A DNA stretch of 64,000 nucleotides, from positions 2,242,501 to 2,306,500 of the forward strand of contig CAWZYM010000283.1 in NCBI GenBank assembly GCA_963966185.1, written 5' to 3'. This DNA is from Rhabditoides inermis (Eukaryota > Nematoda > Chromadorea > Rhabditida > Rhabditidae). A program made the translations under genes and the position numbers. The notes beneath the pieces were generated by a model that had not been told where the DNA came from, ran no database searches, and saw nothing but the letters and a program-made list of their open reading frames with translations. Positions 34,485 through 46,367 of this stretch are shown in pieces. The stretch's first letter is position 1, and every line of letters starts with the position of its first letter.

Positions 34485-34886
34485 CGCCCATGACTCTCCT
34501 CCATCGGCACATTCCACGTGTGCACGAAGGTGAGTTCATTGTAGACGTCTCTCTCCTCAGTGGGCGCAGCAGGTACAGGGGGCGGGGTCTCCTCCGCCTC
34601 TCTCCGCCGCTCCTCCCGCTCCTCTTCCTCCTATAAGATGTTATGAAAATGTTTTCAGAATGTCTTAAAAATGTCTTCAGACTGTCCTAGAAGACAATAG
34701 GTGAAAGTGGAATGGAACTTCGTTTAGATTGACGGTCGTAGTTTGTTAGATCGTATTGGTTCATGATTGCGATGAGTGATGGTTATTTAGGATAGATAGA
34801 GATGAGGGGAGAGAGAGAGAAAGGAAAAGAGGGAAAGAGAAGGAAAGAGAGAGGGGGGAAGAGAGAGGAAAGAAAAAGAGGAAAGC

Positions 34887-34929
<43 letters not shown>

Positions 34930-35002
34930 GCGGGACCAGATCGAGCAGGTCGGCGACAGCAATGGCCGCCAGCATGTCCGCCTCGTCAGGTGGACCGTCC
35001 AT
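32582..35002 (-). CDS. MATH-BTB (BATH) protein, third copy
   Basis: This has the same exon plan as 14437-16953 and ends at TGA 32582-32584. The MATH-like and BTB motifs are kept (SRHDFTIICRDGRATFPKEM, LRATSPYFR). The reading of the downstream exon differs slightly (TNLTRVALRW region 33440-33470), and this exon is less certain. The 5' exons lie in the third partial unit. The exon 2 acceptor is ATAG/GAGG instead of CTAG/GAGG, still canonical. A likely first exon starts at 35002 with MDGPPDEADMLAAIAV, again with a weak donor. The same GC donor follows exon 2. Confidence 0.8.
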
Positions 35003-35302
35003 CGCGATGAGAGAGGGTGGAATGGGGAGGGAAGGGAGGGGAGAGGGAAGGGAAAAGGAGAGGAAGTGTCTAGACAACACTTGTTGGCTCAGTGTAACCA
35101 AGTCGTCTGCAAGTCCGCCCTGACGTCGACCCTTTCCACATTTCACGTTTCATGTGTTGAAGTAACGACACTTTCTCACAAGAGACACGTGAAAATACAG
35201 TTTCTCAAAGGAGACAAATGGAGCACTATTCGCAACTCATTTTATTCGACCATCACGCATTTTAACATCTGTTGTAATTGTCCATTTCTTTCAAGTTTTA
35301 AG
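34333..35302. repeat. Third, partial copy of the tandem unit
   Basis: This stretch is homologous to 1-930 and to 16294-17250 and contains the 5' exons of the third BATH gene. Homology stops at the word TTTTAA near 35302, where the sequence runs into the 3' end of the divergent BATH gene at 35340. Units 1 and 2 keep only a scrap of that divergent gene's last exon at this point. Unit 3 therefore probably keeps the original neighbour, and the other two carry a rearranged joint. Confidence 0.85.
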
Positions 35303-35339
35303 CGTTGTAAGTGTTAGTAGGGCTTGTGAGATGACGTCA

Positions 35340-36484
35340 TCACGCCTTCATGCGACGCTCGTAGCAGCGCACATCGTGCATCTGCTTGCGAATGTTCGTG
35401 ATACGGCTCTGCAATCAATCGATATTCAATCGATAATCGATTTTAAATTGATACCATGGCGTTGGGCCGGAAGACACCAGTAGGCATGACGAGGCGCTGG
35501 CGAATCGCGTTGCGACCAGCGTTCGTGCCCTGAATCAGGAGGTGGCAGATATACGGTAGATACAGTATACCTCGCTACCGTAGTCGAGGAGAAACTGGTT
35601 GACGTGTTGGTGGACGAGTAACGCGACGCAGATCTGGAAAGAGAGAGAGTAGAGAGAGAGAACGAGAGAGAGAGAGGGAGAGGGAGGGAGGGAGAGAGAC
35701 CCTACGTTTGTTAGCCGCTGCATGTCACTTTCGATTGCCAGTAGCATCGTCTTGACAATGTAGTCCAACTCCATGTTGTGCTGCAAAAAGTACAGTATAC
35801 TAAATTACATCTACAGTAACCCACCGTAATCGTTTGCTTCATCAGCTGCTGCTCCATCGAATCGCGCAACTCGAGCTAGAAACGACTCTCTCTCTCTCTT
35901 TCTCTCTCTCTCTTTCTACCTTTTGGTTGATCTTATACTTGCGTGCCAGACTGAGAATGTCCTCCACCTGAGATATCGATTGGTCCACTGATCTACCCTC
36001 TCCGATCTACCTCTTTAAATCGCAATTCCACTCCGTCTGCCGATGGATTGAATGTACCGGTAACCATGAAGATGATCACCTAAAAGTGTTGTTGTTACAG
36101 TGATACCGTATACCTTGTGGCTACAGTACCTTGTTCAGACAGAACAGAGTGATGTCGTCCTCAACCATATCCTCCGCAGTGCGTCCCGTCTCGGATTGAA
36201 AGAACGTCCTGGATCATAGTGCAATCAATCGATAATCAATCGATAATCATTTGATTACCGGAAGTAGATGGATGCCGCGGAGAGGATCTCCTTCGGAAAC
36301 GTGGCGCGCCCGTCGCGGCAGATGATGGTGAAGTCGTGGCGGGACCTGGATCAGATTTGAACCTCTCACCCTGATTCAGGCACTCACGGGTCGTTGAGGG
36401 AAGCGAAGCGGAAATCGGGAACGACGGGAGGAAGCTCGGCCATCTAGATTGGAGATAGGAGAGCCAGCGATAAAAGAGAGAGTA

Positions 36485-36539
<55 letters not shown>

Positions 36540-37124
36540 CCTTGTGGAAAGTGAGATCAGGCTCGAAGTGCTGCTTGTCAATGTGGATTGTAGAGATTAT
36601 GCGCAGATTTCCATTCTTGTACATCGGAAGAGTGAGTGCGCGGATCAGGGCCTAGGCTTACGGTAGGTTTCTTGAATACTGTATTCTACCGTACCTGTCC
36701 GAAATCAGATGTGTGAGGGACACGATGCGCGGAGAACTCTCGGAAGGGAATACGCACCACGGGTCCGGCAGTGGAGCTGTATCTCACCGGAGGCAGCATG
36801 TCTGGGGTACGGTATGTTAGGTATACGGAAGGTACAGTAACCCACTCCTTCCATGCACATCCTCGCACTCGAGAAGAAAGTCGACGGCGGCGACAGTCGG
36901 CACGCGGGCGGACATGTAGCTGAAAATAGAACAAACTCTCTCTCTCTCTCTCTCTCTCGCTCTCTTTCTCTTCCTCTCCCTCTGATTCCATCTTGACCTA
37001 CCGCAGCGCCGGCTCTAGCTGCAGTTGGATATCGTTGCCGTTGCGGAAGTGACCGATGCCGAAGATATGGTCCCGAGCCACGTTCAGCGACCTGATTTGG
37101 AAGTTAATAGACTGGGGAGAGAGG

Positions 37125-37179
<55 letters not shown>

Positions 37180-37434
37180 GCACCACTGATAGAACACGGG
37201 TCCGTGCGCTGTGACGAGTTGCGTGTTGTGCATCAGGCTGCAAGAGAAGTTGAAGGAGAGCGAATGAAGATGCACTCACTTGAACCGCGCCGACACGTCC
37301 ACGTTCCACGTGTGCACGAAGGTGAGCTCGTTGTAGAGGTCCCTCTGTGGGGGTGCTGGAGACGGCATGTCCGGCGAGCCGGTATTGCTGCGCGGCGAAT
37401 TCTCCTCCTGCCGATCCGCCGCCGCACCGTTCAT
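35340..37434 (-). CDS. Divergent MATH-BTB (BATH) protein, fourth gene
   Basis: ATG is at 37432-37434 (MNGAAADRQEENSPRS) and TGA at 35340-35342. The order is ELTFVHTWNVDVSARF, QLVTAHGPVFYQWSL, NVARDHIFGIGHFRNGND, VAAVDFLLECEDVHGK and ISTIHIDKQHFEPDLTF. The BTB part is SRHDFTIICRDGRATFPKEI, LSAASIYFR and VIIFMVTGTFNPSADGVE, then EVEDILSLARKYKI, and a helical tail ends DVRCYERRMKA. It is only moderately similar to the three other copies, so it is the older paralogue. It is divergently placed to CACTIN with about 290 bp between the two start codons, which may share a promoter region. Confidence 0.88.
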
Positions 37435-37724
37435 TGCGAGGCAAGGGAGAGGAATGACGAGGAAAGCAAAATGTTTAGGACACTTTTTTTTTTTCTTGAT
37501 ATCCAATTGATAATAATTAATTATTTATTCGAAAGCGGAAATCTCGAAAAGGAAAAAGGTGCCCAAGTGTACACCGCCAACTCTGCTACCGTAACTCCGT
37601 TTCTGTGCGATAAGCAATGCGACGCAATTTTTGAAATCAGCTGTTTCGTTGTTGTTTATTACATTTTCTTGTTTTATTTTCGTGTTATATTGATATTTCC
37701 CAACTCCTGATTCATTTCAGGACC
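37435..37724. promoter_or_regulatory. Shared upstream region of BATH gene and CACTIN
   Basis: These 290 bp separate two divergent start codons. The region is AT-rich, with a T9 run near 37485 and an acceptor-like TTTCAG immediately before the CACTIN ATG (37715-37720). That acceptor could be a trans-splice site for a spliced leader, as is common in nematodes (inference). Confidence 0.4.
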
Positions 37725-40700
37725 ATGGGTAAGGAGAAGAAGTCGAAGGAGCGGAAGCGGAGCCGCAGCAGGGACCGCGATTCGAAGAAGAAGCGAAGCC
37801 GGCGCGACTCGAGCTCGTCGTCTGATGGGTCGTCGAAGGGCGACGAGTTCGACAAGCGACTGGAGGCGGAGCGGCGGGAGAAGAAGAGACAGCAGAAGGA
37901 GGAGAAGCAGCGGCTCAAGGACGCCGAGACGCCCGAGGAAAAGCGCGCCCGTCGCCTCGCCAAGAAACAAGTCAAGGTGCGGATAGCATTATTATTATTA
38001 TTATTATTTATTATTCATTGTATTCATTTTCATATATATATTATTCATGTTGTTTGATTATTACGTAATTTGTCTGTAATTCTACAATGTGTGTCCGTTT
38101 TGAAATGAAATATGGCTGTTGCGAAATCCCATACCCATATTCGACGCTCGTTCAGGACGCGAAGCGCAAGAAGGCGGGCGAGTCAGTGCTGCCCGAATCG
38201 ATCAACTACACCAACCTCAACAACCCCTTCAACGACACGAACCTCACCAAGACGTTCGTGTGGGGCAAGAAGCTGGAGCAGGAGGGCCGCGGCCACCTCT
38301 CCGAGAAGGAGATCGAGAGGGAGTGAGTTTGCATTTTTTCGAAGTAGTGAATATCGATTTATTGTTTGATTGATTAGGAACCGCGAGCGTGTGCGTCGCA
38401 ACCTGCACGAGATGGAGGAGTTGAAGCGCACGAGGGACGCGAGGCGCGCCGCCGCCGAGGATGCAGAGATGATAAAGGTGCTGCTTGTTTAACCATTCGT
38501 AAATGTACTTTTTGAAACAGTGTACTCATGTGCTCTCTATGTTCATTGGCAATGATAGCTTATTTTTCTATTCCGACTTATACTTAGCTGAATTCGTTTG
38601 AAGTTGTAGTTTGATCCCTCTCGAACCCTTCTCGCATATTTCTCGTTTGTCTGTCCTATCACAAATGATTCACGCACCTTGAAATCGACGAATGCCTACT
38701 TTATACCATATCCTCTCTTCTGCATATTGCACAGCTCCAAGTTTGGCAACTGATGAAATTGCAGTGAAACGTGTTTTGTACACAATCTGAATTGATCGTT
38801 TTTCAGCGCGATGAGGAGCGTCGTCAGTACTCGGACTGGAACAGGAAGGAGGTCGAGTTCCAGCTAGAACAGGTGCGCATATATTGATTGATTATCTATT
38901 TATCGATTGATTGTCAGGCGCGCGTTCGCTCCAAGCTGCGCATCGAGCAGGACCGCGCCAAGCCCATCGACGTCCTCTCCAGGTATGTCGTTTGCATATT
39001 TGTCTTTAATAGTAATAGTACTACATAAAATCAACAGCGGATAGTGATTTGGTTTTCTTGTATTGGGTCTTTTGCATTGACCTATTTGTATAACGAAGGG
39101 CCGGAAGACTTGACAAGAACACTCCGCGCGAATCTCCAATTTTCACAGTTTTATCACCGGTCGTTGTTCTAACGTCGTCGTTCTCTTACAGGTACATTGC
39201 GTTCGGGGACGACTTCAAGCGGGACACACGGGGCAACCTGCTGGATGAGAGGGACGCGGAGGAGTTCGAGCTGGTCGAGCCGGGACAGACACTCAAGGCA
39301 CTCGACAGGGACGACTACGAGGACCTCATCGAGGACATCAAGGTACGCTGTGCGCACTGCGGGTTTCTCTTTGTATTTGGGTTCATGGTGTAGTTGGTAT
39401 TTCTACTATTGTTTTGCACAGATGGCATTTTGTGAGTATTACTTTTTGGAGATGGAGTTGAGAGCTGTTTTCTTTCTTGTAATAGGTGTGTCAGTATATT
39501 TCAGAATTCAAGCGCTGACAAATTAAGCTGAAATCTGATCCATGTGAAATGATGGCGTGTTGAATCATATTTTTCGTGAGTTTCCAAACGTGATTTGTGC
39601 AGGTGTTCCGTCAATTGGAGGGCGACAAGCACGCTGCCTACTGGACGGACATCAGGACTGTGGTGAGTGAGACATCTACCTCTAACGCGCTTCTTCTCTC
39701 TCTCTCCCTCTCTCTCCCTCTCTCTTTCTCCCTCCCTCTCTCCCTCTCTCTTCCCCTTGCTTGTCTCTGTCTTCCACATTTCTCATTATTGATGTATCGA
39801 TCTGCTTCAGGTCGATGACGAACTTGGTCGCATCCACCGCGCCCAGATCCACAACTCTGTCCAGAGCGACATCAACAAGATCATCAAGGTACGCGAGCTG
39901 TTTGTAAACACACTTTATCGTAACACAAACAACAAAACGCGGGGTCATAGTAAAGTTGTAATTCGTTTCTTGTGATGATCTAGATGGAACTGCTTGGGTG
40001 GTCTTAGTTGGTGGGCTCGGCATCGGCGGTCTCCTCCTTGGGCTTTTTCTCCAGCACGAACCTGAAAAGGTTGCGAATTGAGCATACGGTAGATTATGGT
40101 ACGATATTTCACCGCTACTCACTTGGGAAGCTCCTCCTCGGTCGGCTCGCGCTCAAAGTCGAAGTTCATCTCGTGGTCGGTGATGCCGGCCTAGAAGAGG
40201 TACGGTAGTGATAAAGATACGATAGGTACCGTACCTCGGTGAAGATGGCAGTGAGCAGCTGCTCTCCCTTGTCGTATGTCTCGTCGGAGATGGCGACTCC
40301 GCGCTCTAGAGTGCCAATCAGATCATACAGCTCCTTGTACCTAGAAGGGGTGTTGAGTGGACAGAGAGGTGTGGGGAGACTCACTGTTTGGGCAGGCCCT
40401 CCCACAGTGGTCCGTCGATGGCGTCCAGCTTGGCGAACTTGACGGCGTCTCCGTCGTTGTACACGTTGGTCCAGGGCAGCTCTCCCAGATGCAGGTCGAG
40501 CAGCATGTACACGAACGCCTCCAGCTCGTCGCGCGTCGTGATTGACTCCTGGTCGTGGAAGCACAGCGGCGCGTACAGCGGCCCGCCCACCCACGGCGTC
40601 AGCGAGGCGTCCATGCCCGCCTGCAGAGGAGATGGATCTGCCCATCCATCTCAGCCACCTACCTTAAGCGTGTCGAGGCGGAGGGTGCTGATATCAGCGG

Positions 40701-43700
40701 CGAACAGGTGGCGGGTCATGGCACAGAAGTGGAACTGATCCGGCGTCAGAGAGCGCATCAGGTAGCCGAGAGAGTGCGTGGCGCGCAGAATCTGCAAGCA
40801 AGCAATCGATACCGATCGATATCCGGTCGGCGCACCTTCCAAATATCGAGTCCGAAGCGGGCGGCGCTGCCGTGCGAGAGGCGGTGGTCGGGGAGGAAGG
40901 AGAGGATCTGCGGCAGGGTGGGGCCACCGCGGTAGAAGAGCGTGAGGTGCACCCGGCCGTCCCTCTCCCAGCAAGAGTGCACCTGCGAGAACAGGAACAC
41001 GTGGCCCGCCGCCTCGGCCTGAAACCAACAATGGATCAATCGATATCAATCGATAAAAGGTACCTTGGTGAGGAAGGCGCCCTCGATCTTGACGACTGCG
41101 CCGTCGACGTGGTCGACGCGGAGGACGAGCTCCCTCTGCTCCGCCCCGTCGGCCAGGGCCAGGTACGTGGCGCCCACGCGGTCGTCGTACCCGATACGCT
41201 CGAACACCTAGACAGAGGGAGATGATCATGTCATGATTGAGAGGGGAGAGGCTCACGTACGTAGAACTTGCACATGACAGTGGTGAGAAGCACTGGGTAG
41301 GGTTGAAAGTTGCGATTGGCATATGTGCAGGAAAGGAAAAGGCGTGTTTTGGCACGTAGCGGATGTGAGCCGGTATGCTAATGTGAGAGAGGGCGGATGC
41401 CGCGCTCAGGCGTGCGGCGCAGACATGCAAATTCCGATGGCGCGACAGATGAGAGAGGAGCAACCGGGAGGAATCGATCGATAACCGACATGGCAGACAG
41501 AGTGGAGCAGGTGACCCTGCTGGTAGACGGGCTGGCCGTTGAGGATCTCCACCGGGAACTCGCCCACCTAAGGATATCGATTGATTATCGATCGATATCG
41601 ATCCGCGTACCTCGTACTTGGGCTCGTTGTCGTCTTCGGGCTCCTCGGGCTGCTGCTCCTCTGCTCCGCCTCCTCCTCCTCCGATGGAGAAGGAGGGGAT
41701 GATGGGTCCTCCGACGGCGTCGGCGTGGCGAGCCACCGCCCCGCCGATGGAGATGGTGCCGGAGGGGGCTGCAGAGGATAGAGTCAGTTATTTTAAAAAC
41801 AGGCTCTTCAAAACGCTATTTTGTGCCGCCGCCGCTTCGACCTTCCCAAGTCGGTTACGACAGGATGGGAAGGGTGCAAAGAGACACGTGGCGCAGGAAA
41901 AGTGACCCCGGCACTCACCGGTCTCGTCGCGATCGATGCTGGTCTCGACACAGTCGGCCATTGCTGGTAGGATGGGAATGATGCATGGCGGGAGGAGGGC
42001 GCGGCATTGCTGCGGACTCGCGGGGTATGCTAATTGAGATGGGGAAAGTGGCGTGATTTGGGTGACAGGGAAATGAGATGGTATGGTAATGAGAGAGGGG
42101 TGACGTGAGAAACAGCAAACTACAGATGTTACAGTGATACAGTGAACACGTGGTATCGTATATTTGCAGGGCAAATCGTCGGAGCAGCTGTCGCAGCTGG
42201 AGTCGCAGATCCAGTCGAAGATTCGCGGCGGCGGCGGCACCGACGACATGAGCTACTGGGAGAGCCTGCACGGACACCTCAAGGCTCATCTCGCGCGCAC
42301 CCGGCTCAAGGAGCTCCACCAGCAGATGCTCAAGCTGAAGCTCAAGAGGATCAGGGAGGTGAGTCGGGGGGAGGGCGGGAGAGAGAGAGCGACAGCGACA
42401 GGCGACAGGGAGAATGGCAGAGAAAGAGGGAGATAGGAGATACGCTGTGTCTTTGCAGGAGCAAATGCGCGACATGGGCGAGGACGCAGAGTCGCTGGTG
42501 GCTGTGAAGAAGGCAGTGCGGGCGGACGAGGAGGAGGAGCAGAGGGAGCGCGAGAAGAGGGAGAGGAAGATCAAGGAGGAGATGGAGAGGGTGGGTGTTG
42601 TGTGGGTGGTCTCGTGAATATAGCAAGTTATTGATGCGCGAACCAATGTTGCGTAGTGTGGTGAGGGTGAAACGTAGAAACAGTGTGAATTATTGGATAC
42701 GTAATGTATGCGGAAGAAAAATTGTAGAACGAAGTTCGAAAGGAGTAAATGGCGATGCTGAAACGTAGTTTGGGTGGGACAGCCAATGTGCCACTCTATC
42801 TTTCTATTGCAGGCTGCGGCCGCTGGCAACGACGAAGAGGTTGATGGGGAAGGCGAGGAGGGCCCGTCGACGGCCATCGCCGGACTGCGCGCCAAGGCAC
42901 TCCTCGAGGCACTCCAGGCACCAGAGCTCGACGACGAGCAGAGGGAGCACAAGTGGCGGTGAGCGGAGCAGCGGACACTAGCATTGTATAGAAATTGTTG
43001 AGCCAAGTGTCGATGAGTCGATGGGTTCATGACAAAATTACGCAATTAGGTTTAGGTGTTGGTGGGTAGAAAGGAAGGGTGAGCTAGTGAGTGAGACATC
43101 TGTGTAGATTTGACATTCCCCTTTGCAGTCAGCTAACGGGGGAGCAGCTGGAGGCGGTCACCCTGGAGATGTTCACGGCGGGAGAGTACGAGCCCAAGTA
43201 CGGCAGGGAGGCCGACGCCATGCCGGGTATCGAGGTGGGTGGGGAGGGGAGGAGAGAGGGGATCAGGGAATAGTTGTGAATGTGACCGTCTAGTCTACCG
43301 TCTGTGAAATATGACTGATGTGTTTGAGAGAAATAGGTTTCACCGCTGTTTGAAGATGTGAATGGATTGATCTTCTATAATTTGTGCTATATTGTGTTAG
43401 TGTTTTATCAACATTGTGTTTCACTGATCACTGTATTATTGAGAGGAGTTGGTTGTGAGAGTTGTTAATATTAGCCCTTTGTATGACTTTCATCTCTACT
43501 CCACATGGTTATTCGGTTATTCCTCATTGTTGTAGATAATGTTTGATACATGAAGCAGCCTAGGTTCAATTGGGTATTTGCTGCATATTCGTATTGTAGA
43601 TCGTGGACGGCGATGAGGACGCGGCGTCTCTGTCGGCCCGCCGCGACCAGCACAGGAAGAAGCCCGAGGGAGCCACGGTGGGTCGGGGGGGGGAGGGGAG

Positions 43701-44548
43701 GAATACGGTATGAGACCTGAGATTTTGCTGGGTTTGGGTATCAATCATAGAATCCTTCCATGTATTGTGATACATTTTGGCGTGAGCTGATATGCGTCTG
43801 GAACGTACATGTTCCGTCGTTTTCGTAAATACGCGTGTAATTACGTGGTTTTCGTAAAAGTGGTAAATTCGGTATCGTATTCGAGTATGACTTGGTTGTT
43901 CAGGCGATGGACGCTGCGATGGTGGCTATCGCGCGGAAGGGGATGGAGGGCGACGAGGCGACGTTCGGAGTCGAGGCGCCCATCGAGGCACAGGTGCGGG
44001 GGGGGGGGGAGGAGATGGAGGGGAGAGAGAGGGAGAGGGAGGGAGAGTGAAGGATGCGCGTAACGAAGTGTGGCGTGATGTATTGTGAAAAAAATGCAAG
44101 TGATTTTTTAGGAGTTTTATAATGAAAACATTTTTAATGTAATGTTTGATTTTCTTTTAAAAGTACTTGCATAAAGATATTCACTTTGTCTTAACCCAAT
44201 GCAACAAAAGCACATGCATAAAACGTTTACAAATACTAACACAAACCTGCGAATTAATAAATTAATAACGTCAATGTTATGAGAGAGAGAGAGGAGGGGG
44301 GGGAGAGAGAGAGAGAGAAAGAAAAGAGAGAGAGAGGCGCAGGTTTGTGTTAGTATTTGTAAACGTTTTATGCATGTGCTTTTGTTGCAAGGTGAATATC
44401 TTTATGCAAGTACTTTTAAAAGAATATATATGTGCTTTTGTTAAATTGCATTGAAATTTTTACTATACGCTGAATTATGACTACTTATCTTTACTTCTCA
44501 CTATCTCACTGATCTCTCTCTCCCCTTCTCCCGCTATCGCTATCGCTA

Positions 44549-44588
<40 letters not shown>

Positions 44589-44657
44589 TCCCTTCTCTCT
44601 CTCCCCCCCCCCCCCTTCTCTCGCTCTCTTCTTTCTCCCCCTGTTCTTTCTCTCCCT

Positions 44658-44696
<39 letters not shown>

Positions 44697-45402
44697 AGAT
44701 CACAAGTATTCAACAAAACGTTTTTCACATGTTTTCTACAGGTCGGTATCGCGCCTCGTCCTGGTTATAGTGGGCCGGCCAAAATATGCAAACCCGGCGC
44801 GAGTTAGACGCTGGCGGCGGCGAGGCTGGCTACACGCTGGGTGCAAGTTGGGTGCACGTTGGAAAAAGTCGGCGGTCAGCGTGACGGGAAGGAAGGAAGG
44901 AAACGCTGGCCTTTCGCCTCACGGTTGCGCGCGATCGCTCATAACTTCTTTCGGAGAAAATATACAAAGATGCCACCGACCAGTGATATGGCCTACGGAA
45001 CGGTGCAAATCTAACTAACATGATTTGGATGAGTTCATATGGTTGCTAACATGACCTTTGGATATCGCTTTTTGAAATTTCTGGCGCGAGCCCTATCCTA
45101 AGCCAAAAGAGAGGGCGCTGCGCGCTCTCTCTAATAAAAATGGATGCGAACGTCAACACCGATTGTAGAGTTTGGTATTCGTTAGTGTAATTATATCCTT
45201 GAAACGGATGGTTGGTGTATTTTTTAATGCAAAAGTTTAGGCTCACCTGTGGTCGGACAAGTATCGGCCGCGCAAGCCGCGATACCTCAACAGGGTGCAG
45301 ACCGGGTTCGACTGGAACAAGTACAACCAGGTGAGAGAGATCTCTCTCTCTCTCACTCTCTCTCACACACTCTTTCTCTCTCACTCTCACTCTCTGTCTC
45401 TC

Positions 45403-45439
<37 letters not shown>

Positions 45440-45972
45440 TCTGTGTTTAGACCCACTACGACATGGACAACCCGCCGCCGAAGATTGTGCAGGGCTACAA
45501 GTTCAACGTGAGTACGGTAGATAGAGGGTACTGTAGAATTACTGTAATATGACATCCAGTGACACTTCTTTCAGATCTTCTACCCGGATCTGCTGGATCA
45601 GAAGGACATTCCGTCGTTCTCTCTCCTCGAATGCGAGGATAAGGACTTTGCCATCCTCAGATTCAAGGTGGGTGGAGAGAGAGAGAGATAGTTGTATGAT
45701 AAGAAGATGATAAATTGAGAGACTCTTCCATGTATAGATCTAGCTGCTCTACCTGTTACTGTTACCTCAGAGACCTCACCTTGGTTCATACTCTTCCCCA
45801 CTCACCCTTACACTTGTCCCCCTTGCAGGCCGGCCCACCGTACGAGGACATTGCGTTCAAGATCGTGAACCGGGAGTGGGAGGTGGTGCACCGATTCGGA
45901 TACAAGTGCCAGTTCCAGAACAACGTATTCCAGCTGTGGTTCCAATTCAAGCGCTACCGCTACAGGCGGTAG
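37725..45972 (+). CDS. CACTIN: Cactin, spliceosome-associated protein
   Basis: Eighteen exons join in phase to 687 aa: 37725-37976, 38156-38322, 38378-38477, 38807-38872, 38918-38982, 39192-39342, 39603-39662, 39811-39888, 42170-42358, 42459-42590, 42813-42958, 43129-43234, 43600-43677, 43904-43993, 45241-45330, 45451-45507, 45575-45667 and 45829-45972. The N-terminus is Lys/Arg/Ser-rich (MGKEKKSKERKRSRSRDRD). The central Cactin domain has RYIAFGDDFKRDTRGN and MSYWESLHGHLKAHL. The C-terminal domain is near-invariant across animals (AGPPYEDIAFKIVNREWE, then LWFQFKRYRYRR). The length fits the family (about 660-760 aa). Cactin works with the spliceosome C complex and affects NF-kB/IkB signalling in flies. 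Intron 8 (2.3 kb) houses a pseudokinase gene, and intron 14 (1.2 kb) a fold-back element. Confidence 0.97.
40004..41961 (-). CDS. CK1/TTBK-like pseudokinase nested in a CACTIN intron
   Basis: ATG is at 41959-41961 and TAA at 40004-40006, all within CACTIN intron 8 (39889-42169) on the opposite strand. Exons join in phase: MADCVETSIDRDETG, then a Gly-rich linker (SIGGGGGGAEEQQPEEPEDD), LLTTVMCKFYVFERIG, and the beta-3 equivalent ELVLRVDHVDG with Arg where the catalytic Lys is expected. HVHLTLFYRGGPTLPQIL-like sequence follows, then ATHSLGYLMRSLTPDQFHF, where the HRD-equivalent has lost Asp, and no DFG. The CK1 signature region reads FHDQESITTRDELEAFVYML then ELPWTNV, and an acidic tail ends ETADAEPTN. 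Worm genomes carry large CK1/TTBK-like expansions, many expressed in sperm. Catalysis looks lost and a scaffold role is inferred. Confidence 0.8.
43994..45240. other. Large repeat-filled CACTIN intron 14
   Basis: It contains a fold-back element (44155-44425) and GA/CT tracts (44280-44340, 44510-44695) with CGCTAT and C-run interruptions. Near 44785 it contains AAACCCGGCGCGAGTTAGACG, a word close to the end of the long inverted repeat at 1977. Nothing coding was seen. Confidence 0.6.
44155..44425. mobile_element. Fold-back element, ACAAAAGCACATGCATAAAA family, in CACTIN intron
   Basis: The arms pair: AAAAGTACTTGCATAAAGAT, the core CAACAAAAGCACATGCATAA and CAAATACTAACACAAACCTG on the left return as reverse complements on the right. 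The loop holds a GA tract. The core word matches the fold-back element at 28233-28630. Confidence 0.85.
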
Positions 45973-46367
45973 GGCGGAGCCTGCAGGGGCGTGGCCTATT
46001 CTGTTCACTATTATTTATATTGTGTAAGTGTAACGAGTAGTATGTGTGTTGAACGTATGATCTTTGGAGCTCGAGTGTTTGATTTTGATTGACTATTCGA
46101 TTGATTTGTTGTCTGTTGGAGGTATAAAGTGATTTTGATCGAAATTATTTGAGGATGTGAGTGGAGATATTGGTTCGACTGACCGCTTGCCGTGGTGCAA
46201 TATCTGAATCACTGACTGAATCCGAAATACCGTACTCATGTATGTTCTACATTACTCATGTAGAACATACATAAGTGCTGTGTGAAGGGTCGTTTTTCAA
46301 AGTTGACGCGTGATGAAGTATAGACAGACAGGGATGTAGTGAATCTACAGTACCCCCTGTTATAGGC
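45973..46367. other. CACTIN-ALG3 intergenic region
   Basis: The gap is 395 bp between two + strand genes. It includes a short perfect hairpin: ATGTATGTTCTACAT, a 5-nt loop, then ATGTAGAACATACAT (46238-46272). The hairpin could sit in the CACTIN 3' UTR or mark a small inverted repeat. No gene is seen. A spliced-leader operon arrangement is possible but not shown. Confidence 0.5.

Noticed and set aside
41397..41702. A + strand gene within the CACTIN intron
   Set aside because: The open frames there are antisense shadows of the pseudokinase exons, whose - strand exons join in phase.
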